NCBI RefSeq assembly: GCF_004570865.1
Contig: NZ_SPQS01000004.1
Location: forward strand, 1-64,000
Source: Bradyrhizobium frederickii
GTDB lineage: Bacteria > Pseudomonadota > Alphaproteobacteria > Rhizobiales > Xanthobacteraceae
Length of the DNA: 64,000 nucleotides
Reading direction: 5' to 3'
Shown: positions 25,734 to 34,141 of the stretch, piece by piece
How the letters are laid out: each line of letters opens with the position of its first letter
Position numbering within the stretch: the first letter of the stretch is position 1
Notes under the pieces: generated by a model
The model's input: the letters and a program-made list of their open reading frames with translations, nothing else
Database searches by the model: none
What the model was told of the DNA's origin: nothing
Translations under genes and position numbers: made by a program

Positions 25734-26588
25734 ATGACCGCAAGAGCCGGTTTCATCAACGCGGTGATGCTCGTTCTTATTATTGTGCTGTCCAGTTCGT
25801 CTGGCTGGGCGCAGAAGCCGAAGAAGGGCAGCTCCCTCACGAGCATTGAACTGTGTAACAGCTCAGACCGCGTGTCACCCGAAGTTCGGATCGATGGCTG
25901 CACGGCGTTCATCGAAGCGGGCGAGGGAACGGTGAACGGCTTCGTTATCGCCTACAACAACAGGGGGAATGCCTATAGCGCTAAAGCCGACTACGAACGC
26001 GCGATCAAGGATTTCCTCGAGGCGACGAGGCTTGACCCGAACTATGCGAAAGCCTTCAACAACCTCGGCGTAGCCTATCTGAGAGCTGGCGCGAACGATC
26101 TAGCGATCGGCGCTCTTGAGGAGGCGCTCAAGCTCAACCCGAACTATGGCGCTGCCTATGCTAACCGCGCGGCAGCCTACTTGAAGACGAGCGCGTTCGA
26201 CCGCGCAGCGCGGGACTATGACGAGGCAATTCGCCTTGATCCGAAGCTGGAGGCGGCGCGGAGCGGCCGCTGTTGGACCCGAGCCGTCCTTGGCGCTTTA
26301 CAGGCTGCGCTGGAAGACTGCGATATTGTGCTTCGATCGGAAACAAACAACGCGGCAGCATACGACTCGCGAGCTCTTATAAATCTGAAAATGGGGCAAT
26401 TCTCCGCGGCTATAGATGACTACAACTCAGCGCTGCGACTCGTGCCCAAGCTTGCCAGCGCGCTGTACGGCCGAGGGCTTGCCCGATTCAAGCTCGGCGA
26501 CACAGACGGTGGCCATAGCGACATCTCCGCGGCTAAGAGGATCGATGCCGCAATTGACGAAGCCTTTGTCCGCTATGGGGTACCGTGA
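25734..26588 (+). CDS. Secreted tetratricopeptide repeat protein
   Basis: This 284-aa protein has an N-terminal signal peptide (residues 7-27) followed by about five TPR units. They are recognisable by the A-Y-x-N-R-G, YERAIKDFLEATRLDPNYAK, IGALEEALKLNPNYGAAYAN, YDEAIRLDPKLEAA and IDDYNSALRLVPKLASALYG patterns. It lies 104 bases after the FecR protein on the same strand and may be co-transcribed. The ATG at 25734 starts the signal sequence. TPRs mediate protein-protein contacts; no enzyme domain is visible. Partner proteins are unknown, with the adjacent FecR proteins as candidates. Confidence 0.75.
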   Translation: MTARAGFINAVMLVLIIVLSSSSGWAQKPKKGSSLTSIELCNSSDRVSPEVRIDGCTAFIEAGEGTVNGFVIAYNNRGNAYSAKADYERAIKDFLEATRLDPNYAKAFNNLGVAYLRAGANDLAIGALEEALKLNPNYGAAYANRAAAYLKTSAFDRAARDYDEAIRLDPKLEAARSGRCWTRAVLGALQAALEDCDIVLRSETNNAAAYDSRALINLKMGQFSAAIDDYNSALRLVPKLASALYGRGLARFKLGDTDGGHSDISAAKRIDAAIDEAFVRYGVP

Positions 26589-26626
26589 AGGGACTGACCA
26601 TGCGCGACAGCACCGTCGTGCCGGCC

Positions 26627-26642
26627 TTAACAAGTCCTTAAC
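26627..26642 (+). promoter_or_regulatory. Putative CtrA box 1 upstream of the large TPR gene
   Basis: TTAA-CAAGTCC-TTAAC matches the CtrA consensus exactly. The same 15-base core recurs 104 bases downstream. Confidence 0.5.
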
Positions 26643-26730
26643 CATCGGCGTCTCAAATTCAAATCCAGCGGATCCGTCGACGCTCGATGCGGCACGGCGT
26701 GCAGCCCCCAGAGCAAATCAAGATTTAGCA

Positions 26731-26746
26731 TTAACAAGTCCTTAAT
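26731..26746 (+). promoter_or_regulatory. Putative CtrA box 2 upstream of the large TPR gene
   Basis: TTAA-CAAGTCC-TTAAT matches TTAA-N7-TTAA and repeats the core of box 1, ending 76 bases before the start of the TPR gene. Confidence 0.55.
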
Positions 26747-26822
26747 TGGCGAGACCTACAGTCGAGGGCAGGGGCCGGCGCCAGGACCGGCGTCGACCGT
26801 CGAAACGGAAGAAATGCCGCCA

Positions 26823-29800
26823 ATGGCGCGAGAGGCTGCCGCTGGATTTGTGTCGCGAGCCCGCGCTTTCGCGCCGGGCCTGTCGCGTCATGTCCGCGCG
26901 GCGGGCATGCTGGCGGTCTGCCTGCTGATCGGCCTCGGTGCGCCGGTCCGGGCGGCCGATCCCGTCAGGGGCGAGGCGACGTTTTCGGCCGGCGGCGGCT
27001 TTGCCCGCCTCGTCATCAAGCTCGGCGAGGACGTTCCCTCCGAGGTGGCGACCGCGGGCTCCATCCTCATCATCCGCTTCGACCGGCCCGTCGACGTTCC
27101 CGTCGACCGCGTGCCCGAAGGCGCCCCCGATTACATCAATTCCGCGCGCCGCGATCCCGATGGCACCGCCATCCGCCTGTCGCTGGCGCGGCGCGTCACG
27201 GTCAACACCATGAACGCCGGCGAGCGCACCTTCATCGACCTCTTGCCCGAGGGCTGGAAGGGGCCGCCGCCGAGCCTGCCGATGGACGTCGTCAAGGAAC
27301 TCGCCGAGCGTGCGCGCATCGCCGAGCGCGCGCTGCGCGCCCAGCGCGCCGCGGCTGAGACCAAGAAGCGTCCGGCGATCCGCGTGCGTGCCTCGGTGCA
27401 GCCGACCTTCGTACGCTTCGTGTTCGAGATGCCCGACGGTGTCGGCGTCTCCTCCGTGCTCAACGAGCAGAAGCTCACGCTGGCTTTCAATGCCAACCTC
27501 AATTTCGATCTGGCGGACGCGGTCGTCGCGGCGCCGCCAAACGTTGCCTCGATCAAGCAGAAGGCCGACATCGACCAGACCCATGTCGAGATCGCGCTGA
27601 TCGGCGATTCCGACGTGCATTCGTTCCGCGACGAGAAGAACTACATCGTCGACGTGTCTTTCCAGCCCGACAAGGGCAAGATTGCCGCGACGCCCGAGGC
27701 GGCGCTCACACAGATGAAGCCTGCAGGTCACGGACCTCAGCCGTCGCCCGACAAGCCGGCGGCCGAGAGGCCCAAGGACGCCCATCGCGAGATCGTGCCG
27801 CCGACCTCCGAGACGATCGCGCGCGAAGCCAAGATCGACGTGAAGCCGGAAGCGCCGGCGGCGACGCCGTCAGCCGAAGCGCCGAAACCGGCGCCGGCTC
27901 CCGCGACCGAGGCGGCGCGCGCTCCTGAGGCGGCCAAGGAGGTCGCGAAGGAAATTGCGAAACCGGTGCCCCCAGCTGCCGAAGCTGCGACCGTACCGGC
28001 CAGGCCCGCGCCGGCCGACGAGGCCGCAAAGGAGCCGGTCAAGGAAGCCGCCAAAGAAACTGTCAAGGAAACTGTCAAGCCTGCGCCGCAGCCCACGGTC
28101 GCCGGCGTCGATGCGCGTCGCGACAGCGACGGCTTGCGCGTGACGTTCCCGATTCAGGTTGCAACGGCCGCGGCCGCGTTCCGCCGCGGCGATACCGTCT
28201 GGCTGGTGTTCGATACGCTGAAGCCGATCGACGTCGAGGCGATCCGCGCCAAGGGCGGCGCGATGATCGGCGAGGTCGGGCGCGTCCCTCTCGACAAGGG
28301 GCAGGCGGTGCGCATTCGTCTCACCCGTCCGCTGGTCTACTCGCTGGCGAGCGAGGAGGTCGGCAAGGAGACCAACTGGCTCCTGACGCTGGCCGACAAG
28401 ATCCAGTCGACGCCGCTGCCGCTGATGATATCGCGCAACATCACCGACCCCGCGCTTGCCAACATCGCGATCCCCTTCGCCAACCCGGGCCAGTTGCACA
28501 AGCTTACCGACCCCGACGCCGGCGACACGCTCTATGTCGTCACCGCGCAGCGGCCGGTGCGCGGCTTCATCAAGCGGCAGGACCTCGTCGATCTCTCGCT
28601 GCTGGAATCCGCGCACGGCATCGCGATCCGGCCGAACTCCGACGAGATCGGCGTCGAGGTCGGCGCCGACAAGGTGATTCTCGGCAAGAAGGGCGGATTG
28701 ACGCTGTCGCCGGTCGACATCGCGGCCGAGCGGGCGCCGACCGCGGTGCGCCCGGTCTTCAGTCCCGAAGGCTGGCGCAGGGGCCAGTCGGAAAACTTCA
28801 TGGCGCGCCAGAGCGAGCTGATGACGGCGATCGCGGCGGTCGAGCCGGCGCTACGCTCGCTGCCGCGGCTCGACCTCGCGCAGTTCTACATGTCGCGTGC
28901 GATGTATTACGAAGCCAAGGCCGTCACCGACGTCATGCTGGCCGATCCCCTCAACAAGGAGGAGAGCGGCGCGCTGATCATGCATGCGATCGCCAGCATC
29001 CTGATCGGCCGGCCGGCGCAGGGCCTGAAGGACCTCGCCAATCCCGTGATCGGCAACAGCCACGATTCCCAGCTCTGGAAGGCGCTCGCCTTCGCGCGCC
29101 AGGGCAAATGGGCGGACGCGCGCGAGAAGTTCAAGAACGTCGAATTCGCCATCGCCTCGCTGCCGCTCGACATCCAGCGCATCGTGACAATGGACGCGAT
29201 GCGCGCGTCCCTCGAGGTGAAGGATTACGCCGGCGCTTCCAAGCGCCGCAGCGAGCTCGAAGTGGTCGGCGTCTCGCCCGAGGCCGCGCCCGGCTTCGCC
29301 GTGTTGCGCGGCCGGCTCGCCGAGGCGCTCGGCCACGACAAGGACGCGCTCGACGACTACAAGTTCGCAGCCGCCTCGGCCGACCGGCCGGCGGCGGCGG
29401 AAGCCAAGCAGCTCGAGATCGCGCTGCGGCAGAAGCGCGACGAGATCGGCAAGGAAGACGCGCTGCGCGAGCTCGAGACTCTGTCCATGACCTGGCGCGG
29501 CGACTCGATCGAGGTCAAGACGCTCCAGATGCTGTCGCGGATGTATGCCGAGAGCGGTCGCTACCGCGACGCGCTCACCGCGGCGCGCACCGCGACGAGG
29601 CTCCAGCCCAACGCGGAAGCCTCCCGCCAGGCGCAGGACCTCGCCTCCGAGCTGTTCACGCAGATCTTCCTGGGACCGAAAGGCGACGAGCTGCCGCCGG
29701 TCGAAGCGCTCGGCATGTTCTACGAGTTCCGCGAGCTGACGCCGATCGGCCGCCGCGGCGACGAGCTGATCCGCCGGCTCGCCGACCGTCTCGCCTCGAT

Positions 29801-30539
29801 CGATCTGCTCGACCAGGCCGCCGAGCTCCTGCAATACCAGGTCGACCATCGCCTCGAAGGCGCCGCGCGTGCCCAGGTCGCCGCGCGCCTGGCCATGATC
29901 TATCTCGCCAACCGCAAGCCCGACATGGCGATCACCGCACTGCGTGCAAGCCGCATCAGCGATCTCTCCGGCGAACTCAGGCAGCAGCGCCTGCTGCTGG
30001 AAGCGCGCGCGCAGAGCGACGTCGGTCGTCACGATCTCGCGCTCGACATCGTCTCCAACGTCGCCGGGCGCGAAGTGCTCCGCCTGCGCTCCGACATTTT
30101 CTGGGCGGCCCGGCGCTGGCGCGAGGCCGCCGAGCAGATCGAGCTCTATTACGGCGAGCGCTTCCGCGACTTCAAGCCGCTCAACGCGGTGGAGAAGAGC
30201 GACATCATCCGCGCCGCCGTCGGCTATGCGCTCGCCGACGACTCGATCGGCCTGTCGCGCTTCCGCGAGAAATACGCGCCGCTTATGAGCGAGAGCGCCG
30301 ACCGTCTCGCCTTCGACATCGCCAGCAAGCCGGCCGCGGCCTCCAGCGCCGAATTCGCCGAGATCGCCAAGCTCGCCGCCAGCGTCGACACGCTCGACGG
30401 CTTCCTGCGCGAGATGAAGCAGCGCTTCCCCGACGCCTCCGCCCGCGCACCAGCCCCACCCCACGCCAAGGACGAAGCCGAGCACACCGGCTCACTGCCC
30501 ACGATTCCCGTGGTGCGGCAGATCAAGATGACGCGGTAG
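26823..30539 (+). CDS. Large flagellar-cluster TPR protein, unnamed
   Basis: This 1238-aa protein has a signal peptide/anchor (residues about 25-45, ending VRA). Two or three AMIN-like beta modules follow (FARLVIKLGEDVPSEV...; VRASVQPTFVRFVFEMPDGV; DSDGLRVTFPIQVATAAAAF). An Ala/Pro/Lys/Glu-rich linker at about residues 300-435 has KEAAKETVKETVK-type repeats, and a long helical TPR region runs to the C-terminus. AMIN-like domains bind peptidoglycan or the outer envelope in other proteins. Position among flagellar genes and two upstream CtrA-type boxes suggest a periplasmic role in flagellar placement or assembly. No named homologue is recognised. The ATG at 26823 is preferred over 26814 because GGAAG is 11 bases upstream of it. 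Confidence 0.75.
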   Translation: MAREAAAGFVSRARAFAPGLSRHVRAAGMLAVCLLIGLGAPVRAADPVRGEATFSAGGGFARLVIKLGEDVPSEVATAGSILIIRFDRPVDVPVDRVPEGAPDYINSARRDPDGTAIRLSLARRVTVNTMNAGERTFIDLLPEGWKGPPPSLPMDVVKELAERARIAERALRAQRAAAETKKRPAIRVRASVQPTFVRFVFEMPDGVGVSSVLNEQKLTLAFNANLNFDLADAVVAAPPNVASIKQKADIDQTHVEIALIGDSDVHSFRDEKNYIVDVSFQPDKGKIAATPEAALTQMKPAGHGPQPSPDKPAAERPKDAHREIVPPTSETIAREAKIDVKPEAPAATPSAEAPKPAPAPATEAARAPEAAKEVAKEIAKPVPPAAEAATVPARPAPADEAAKEPVKEAAKETVKETVKPAPQPTVAGVDARRDSDGLRVTFPIQVATAAAAFRRGDTVWLVFDTLKPIDVEAIRAKGGAMIGEVGRVPLDKGQAVRIRLTRPLVYSLASEEVGKETNWLLTLADKIQSTPLPLMISRNITDPALANIAIPFANPGQLHKLTDPDAGDTLYVVTAQRPVRGFIKRQDLVDLSLLESAHGIAIRPNSDEIGVEVGADKVILGKKGGLTLSPVDIAAERAPTAVRPVFSPEGWRRGQSENFMARQSELMTAIAAVEPALRSLPRLDLAQFYMSRAMYYEAKAVTDVMLADPLNKEESGALIMHAIASILIGRPAQGLKDLANPVIGNSHDSQLWKALAFARQGKWADAREKFKNVEFAIASLPLDIQRIVTMDAMRASLEVKDYAGASKRRSELEVVGVSPEAAPGFAVLRGRLAEALGHDKDALDDYKFAAASADRPAAAEAKQLEIALRQKRDEIGKEDALRELETLSMTWRGDSIEVKTLQMLSRMYAESGRYRDALTAARTATRLQPNAEASRQAQDLASELFTQIFLGPKGDELPPVEALGMFYEFRELTPIGRRGDELIRRLADRLASIDLLDQAAELLQYQVDHRLEGAARAQVAARLAMIYLANRKPDMAITALRASRISDLSGELRQQRLLLEARAQSDVGRHDLALDIVSNVAGREVLRLRSDIFWAARRWREAAEQIELYYGERFRDFKPLNAVEKSDIIRAAVGYALADDSIGLSRFREKYAPLMSESADRLAFDIASKPAAASSAEFAEIAKLAASVDTLDGFLREMKQRFPDASARAPAPPHAKDEAEHTGSLPTIPVVRQIKMTR

Positions 30540-30585
30540 GCGCCCTCCGCGCGAAGCGCGGCCCGTGACGGCTCGACATTCTCCG

Positions 30586-30630
30586 CCATTGCGAGCGAGG
30601 CGAAGCAAGGGCTCCTCGCAATGACGCGGA
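30586..30630. repeat. Dispersed repeat, CATTGCGAGC...GCAATGACG type (short copy)
   Basis: Inverted ends CCATTGCGAG and CTCGCAATGACG enclose GCGAAGCAAGGGCTC. Related copies occur at 33994, 41053 and 43136. It lies between the TPR gene and fliP. Confidence 0.65.
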
Positions 30631-30693
30631 GGGGCCGGAAGTGAATCCCGGTGGCGGAGAGGTTGCGGCGGCGACGTGGTGCCGAGCTCGCCG

Positions 30694-31452
30694 TCACCCC
30701 CCGTAGCTCTGCACCAGGCTTCCCGCCACCAGCGACCAGCCGTCGACCAGCACGAAGAAGATCAGCTTGAACGGCAGTGAGATCGTTGCCGGCGGCAGCA
30801 TCATCATGCCCATCGACATCAGCACCGAGGCGACGACGAGGTCGATGATCAGGAAGGGCAGGAACAACAGGAAGCCGATCTCGAAGGCGCGCTTCAGCTC
30901 GGAGATCATGAAGGCGGGGACGAGGATGCGAAGCGCGAGGTCGTCGGGGGTGGCCGGCGCCGGTTCGCCCGACAGATCCAGAAACAGCCTGAGGTCCTTC
31001 TCCCGCACGTTCTTCTGCATGAAGCCGCGCAGCGGGACGGAGGCGCGCTGCAGCGCGTCCTCGACGCCGATCTGGTTGGCGACGAGCGGGCGGATGCCGT
31101 CGTCGTAGGATTTCTGCAGCACCGGGCCCATCACGAAGAAGGTGAGGAACATGGCCAGCGCGATGATCACCGAGTTCGGCGGCGCGGTCGCCGTACCCAT
31201 CGCGGTGCGCAGCAGCGACAGCACGACCACGATGCGCGTGAACGACGTCATCATGATCAGGATCGACGGTGCGATCGACAGCACGGTGAGCAGCGCGATG
31301 AGCTGGATCGCGCGCTCGGTGACGCCGCCACCGCCAGCGCCGCCGCCGAGATTGATGCTGATGTCCTGCGCATGCGCAAGGCCTGCGAGCGAGGCCGCGA
31401 CTAACAGGACAGAAAGGAAAACAACTCTACGCGGGAGGGACGGCAGCCTCAC
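30694..31452 (-). CDS. fliP: Flagellar export gate protein FliP
   Basis: This 252-aa protein has a cleavable signal peptide and the FliP signature: SFTRIVVVLSLLRTAMGT, PPNSVIIALAMFLTFFVMGP, MISELKRAFEIGFLLFLPFL and the C-terminal MMMLPPATISLPFKLIFFVL. It forms the core export gate with FliQ and FliR in the inner membrane. It starts with GTG overlapping the fliO stop by four bases. fliQ, fliR and flhB lie in the neighbouring plus-strand operon. Confidence 0.95.
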   Translation of the reverse strand: MRLPSLPRRVVFLSVLLVAASLAGLAHAQDISINLGGGAGGGGVTERAIQLIALLTVLSIAPSILIMMTSFTRIVVVLSLLRTAMGTATAPPNSVIIALAMFLTFFVMGPVLQKSYDDGIRPLVANQIGVEDALQRASVPLRGFMQKNVREKDLRLFLDLSGEPAPATPDDLALRILVPAFMISELKRAFEIGFLLFLPFLIIDLVVASVLMSMGMMMLPPATISLPFKLIFFVLVDGWSLVAGSLVQSYGG

Positions 31453-32414
31453 GAAGACGGCTTCGGACGGCCGAGCAGCGAGGCCATCTCGTCTTCGAGA
31501 TTTTCAAAGCTGGTCTTTTCCGCAGCCGGCTTCGGCGGCGGGGCCGGCGGCGCCGCCGGCTCGCTGCGAGCCGCCCGCGGGGGAGCGGCCGGCGGCTCCG
31601 GCGCGACGGGCGGCGCGACCGTTTCGCCGGCGGGTCGGCGCAGCGCGGCCTCTAGCCGCTGTGCCATTTCCGCAAGGTTCTGCTCGGCGCTGGACGGGCC
31701 CGCGGCGGGTGCCGGCGGCGGAACGGGCGGAGCCGGCGGAGGAGGAGGCGGCGGTGCAGCGGCGCGCTCGGCCCGCACGGGCGGCATTTTCATCGGCTCG
31801 CTCTGGCGCGGCGGCCTCGGCATCAGCGGCGGCTCGCTGCGCGGAACGCGCGGCGGCAGCGGCTCGGGCCGCGGTTCGCGCTCGGGGCGCGGCGCGATCG
31901 CATCGGCCGTGAAGCCGGCCAGGGGATCGCTGCGGCGTTCGGCCAGCGCGGGGGCGGGCCGGCGCACCTCGTCGGCGAAGGACGGGCGCGAAGGCCGCGG
32001 CGGCGGCTCGGGCATTTGCGGCTCGGGATGATCGAGCAGCTCGGGCCGCGGCGCCTCGTCGGCCCAGCCGCCGGAATCCGGCATCGGGGCAAGGCGCGGC
32101 GGCTCGGCGGCGTTGGGACGCTGGGGGAGCTGATCGCGGCCATGTGCGGCACGAACGATGTTGGGCTCGACCACGATGTCGGTGGGACCGCCGATCATCA
32201 GGAGGTGCTCGACATTGTCACGCCGGACCAGCACCAGGCGGCGCCGGCCGTCGACCGCGGCGGCATCGATCACGGCAAGCCGGGGCATCCTGCCGCGCTG
32301 GGTGTTGGCGCCGAGCCGGCTGGTGGCGAATCGGCGAACCAGCCAGGCAGCGACGCCGATCAACGCCAGAACGACGATGAACGCGACGATGAAGGTGATA
32401 GGGCTGCCTTGCAT
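31449..32414 (-). CDS. fliO: FliO-like flagellar biosynthesis protein with long Pro-rich tail
   Basis: This 321-aa protein has one N-terminal membrane helix (residues 7-27, FIVAFIVVLALIGVAAWLVR) and the FliO-like cytoplasmic segment (RMPRLAVIDAAAVDGRRRLV, VLVRRDNVEHLLMIGGPTDI). About 220 residues of Pro/Arg/Glu-rich disordered sequence follow. FliO helps FliP oligomerise. Classical FliO is about 100-130 residues, so the tail is a large extension. The ATG at 32414 has GGGGAC upstream; the alternative TTG at 32429 is less likely. It is translationally coupled to fliP. Confidence 0.85.
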   Translation of the reverse strand: MQGSPITFIVAFIVVLALIGVAAWLVRRFATSRLGANTQRGRMPRLAVIDAAAVDGRRRLVLVRRDNVEHLLMIGGPTDIVVEPNIVRAAHGRDQLPQRPNAAEPPRLAPMPDSGGWADEAPRPELLDHPEPQMPEPPPRPSRPSFADEVRRPAPALAERRSDPLAGFTADAIAPRPEREPRPEPLPPRVPRSEPPLMPRPPRQSEPMKMPPVRAERAAAPPPPPPPAPPVPPPAPAAGPSSAEQNLAEMAQRLEAALRRPAGETVAPPVAPEPPAAPPRAARSEPAAPPAPPPKPAAEKTSFENLEDEMASLLGRPKPSS

Positions 32415-32766
32415 ACTAGTCCCCGACAAATGGCGCTGCTCTCGTGCCCATGGTCGGATACGCCAACCACCGGCCTACGATGCCCCAAACTGCGATTTCT
32501 TAACGTCCCACGGCAAGTTTTGCCGTCCCCAACTCTTAATAACCCATGAATCGCTCGATCCAAAACGACTTCTTGGGCTGTGCACGGCCCGCCAAACGGT
32601 TGGGTTAATGCTACTTTTGGCGGCGTCGGATCACGGGAGCGACGGAATCGTGTCCCGCTCGGGGACATCCGTCGAGGGTCCCTTAACCAGCTGTTAACCA
32701 TACAGGCGGCAAATTCTGCCTAGCTGCGGACCTCGAGGTCCGTACCAGGCGGAAGGAGCCGCGACG
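32415..32766. other. Divergent regulatory region between fliO and flgB
   Basis: This 352-bp stretch has no gene. It holds the flgB CtrA box and several TTAA sequences towards fliO, none of which forms a full CtrA site on that side. Confidence 0.45.
32683..32698 (+). promoter_or_regulatory. Putative CtrA box upstream of flgB
   Basis: TTAA-CCAGCTG-TTAAC matches the CtrA consensus exactly and is itself nearly palindromic (GTTAACCA flank). It lies 69 bases before flgB and would control the export-gate operon. Confidence 0.6.
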
Positions 32767-33171
32767 ATGTCCATCAACGACCTCCCGGTACTGTCGGCGC
32801 TTCGCACCAAGATGCAGTGGCACCAGGAACGCCAGCGCGTCCTGTCCGAGAACGTCTCCAATTCCGACACGCCCAAATTCCGGCCGCGCGACCTGGTCGA
32901 GCCGAAGCTCGACAAGAGCGGGGCCGTCACGGGCTCGATGGGCCCCCTCGCGCTGACCCGCACCAGTGGCTCGCACATGACGCCGTCAGGCGCAGCGTCC
33001 GGATTCGACCAGAACAAGAACGCGGGCTTCGAAACCCGCCCTGCCGGCAACGCCGTCAATCTCGAAGAGGAGATGATGAAGGCCGCCAGCAACCAGATGG
33101 ACTACGCGGCGGCGACCTCGCTCTATTCGAAGAGCCTGCATCTGCTCAAGACCGCGATCGGCAAGGGCTAG
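32767..33171 (+). CDS. flgB: Flagellar proximal rod protein FlgB
   Basis: This 134-aa protein has the FlgB pattern: LRTKMQWHQERQRVLSENVS, NSDTPKFRPRDL, the Gly/Ser middle, and the C-terminal NAVNLEEEMMKAASNQMDYA helix. It heads the operon flgB-flgC-fliE-fliQ-fliR-flhB. GAAGGAG precedes the ATG by seven bases. It is secreted into the rod by the flagellar export machine. Confidence 0.95.
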   Translation: MSINDLPVLSALRTKMQWHQERQRVLSENVSNSDTPKFRPRDLVEPKLDKSGAVTGSMGPLALTRTSGSHMTPSGAASGFDQNKNAGFETRPAGNAVNLEEEMMKAASNQMDYAAATSLYSKSLHLLKTAIGKG

Positions 33172-33211
33172 CGGCATGATCCGGGAACAGAACAGCTAGG
33201 GGAAGCGCATC

Positions 33212-33637
33212 ATGGCCAATGACAGCAGTGACTTTGCCCGCTCGATGGCGATCGCGACCTCCGGTCTGCGGGCGCAAGCCGGCCGCATGCGGGTGATCTC
33301 GGAAAACATCGCGAATGCGGATTCGACCGCGCAGACCCCCGGCGGCGACCCCTACCGGCGCAAGGTTCCGACCTTCTCCTCCGCGCTCGACCGCACGCTC
33401 GACGCGCAGGTCGTCACCCTCGGCAGGATCAAGCCCGACCAGTCGAACTTCCGCGTCAAATACGAGCCGAACAATCCGGTCGCGGACGCCAGCGGCAACG
33501 TCAAATACCCCAATGTGAACTCGGTGGTCGAGATGACCGACATGCGCGACGCGCAGCGGTCCTACGAGGCCAATCTCAACATCATCAGTGCGACGCGCCG
33601 GATGATCCAGCGCACGCTCGACATCCTCAAGAGCTGA
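33212..33637 (+). CDS. flgC: Flagellar proximal rod protein FlgC
   Basis: This 141-aa protein has the FlgC sequence: SMAIATSGLRAQAGRMRVIS, ENIANADSTA, PYRRKVPTF, and C-terminal VNSVVEMTDMRDAQRSYEAN. It lies 40 bases after flgB and 16 bases before fliE in the same operon, and is the usual FlgC length. Confidence 0.95.
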   Translation: MANDSSDFARSMAIATSGLRAQAGRMRVISENIANADSTAQTPGGDPYRRKVPTFSSALDRTLDAQVVTLGRIKPDQSNFRVKYEPNNPVADASGNVKYPNVNSVVEMTDMRDAQRSYEANLNIISATRRMIQRTLDILKS

Positions 33638-33653
33638 ACAGGACAATTGAGCC

Positions 33654-33968
33654 ATGGCATCACCGACAATCGCCGCCAATGCTTACGCCAACCTCGCCCG
33701 GGTGCTCGAAAACAGCGGCGCCGGTGCCGGCAAAGGCAGCGAGGCCAGCGGGCAATCCTTTGCCTCGCTGCTGAAGGACGCCGTCGGCAGCGTCATGGAA
33801 TCCGGCCGCAAGTCGGATGCGCAGACGGTCGCGATGGCCTCCGGCAAGGCCAACGTGATGGACGTGGTGACCGCGGTCGCCGACACCGACGTCGCGGTGT
33901 CCACGCTGGTGTCGGTCCGCGACCGCGTGATCGCGGCCTACGAAGACATCATGAAGATGCCGATCTGA
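33654..33968 (+). CDS. fliE: Flagellar hook-basal body complex protein FliE
   Basis: This 104-aa protein shows the FliE features: an Ala/Gly-rich N-terminus, FASLLKDAVGSVMESGRKSD, and a C-terminal VSTLVSVRDRVIAAYEDIMK helix. FliE joins the MS ring to the rod. It is followed by a 173-bp gap containing a dispersed repeat before fliQ. Confidence 0.94.
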   Translation: MASPTIAANAYANLARVLENSGAGAGKGSEASGQSFASLLKDAVGSVMESGRKSDAQTVAMASGKANVMDVVTAVADTDVAVSTLVSVRDRVIAAYEDIMKMPI

Positions 33969-33993
33969 TTTGGGGGCAGGGTGCCCGCCAAGC

Positions 33994-34081
33994 GTCATTG
34001 CGAGCGCAGCGAAGCAATCCAGAATCTTTCCGTCGCACCACGCTGGATTGCTTCGTCGCAAGGGCTCCTCGCAATGACGGG
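33994..34081. repeat. Dispersed repeat inside the flagellar operon (fliE-fliQ gap)
   Basis: GTCATTGCGAGCGCAGCGAA and CTCCTCGCAATGACGG form the inverted ends. GCAATCCAGAAT and a near-inverse copy (GCTGGATTGC) form the inner arms. It is homologous to copies at 30586, 41053 and 43136. Confidence 0.75.
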
Positions 34082-34141
34082 GAGGGCCGGACAATCCTCT
34101 CCGGGACGGTGGGGATGAAACTTGAATAAGGAATTCTGCAA

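Noticed and set aside
28851..30485. 544-codon minus-strand frame opposite the TPR gene
   Set aside because: Shadow of the TPR region; no ribosome site and low-information sequence.
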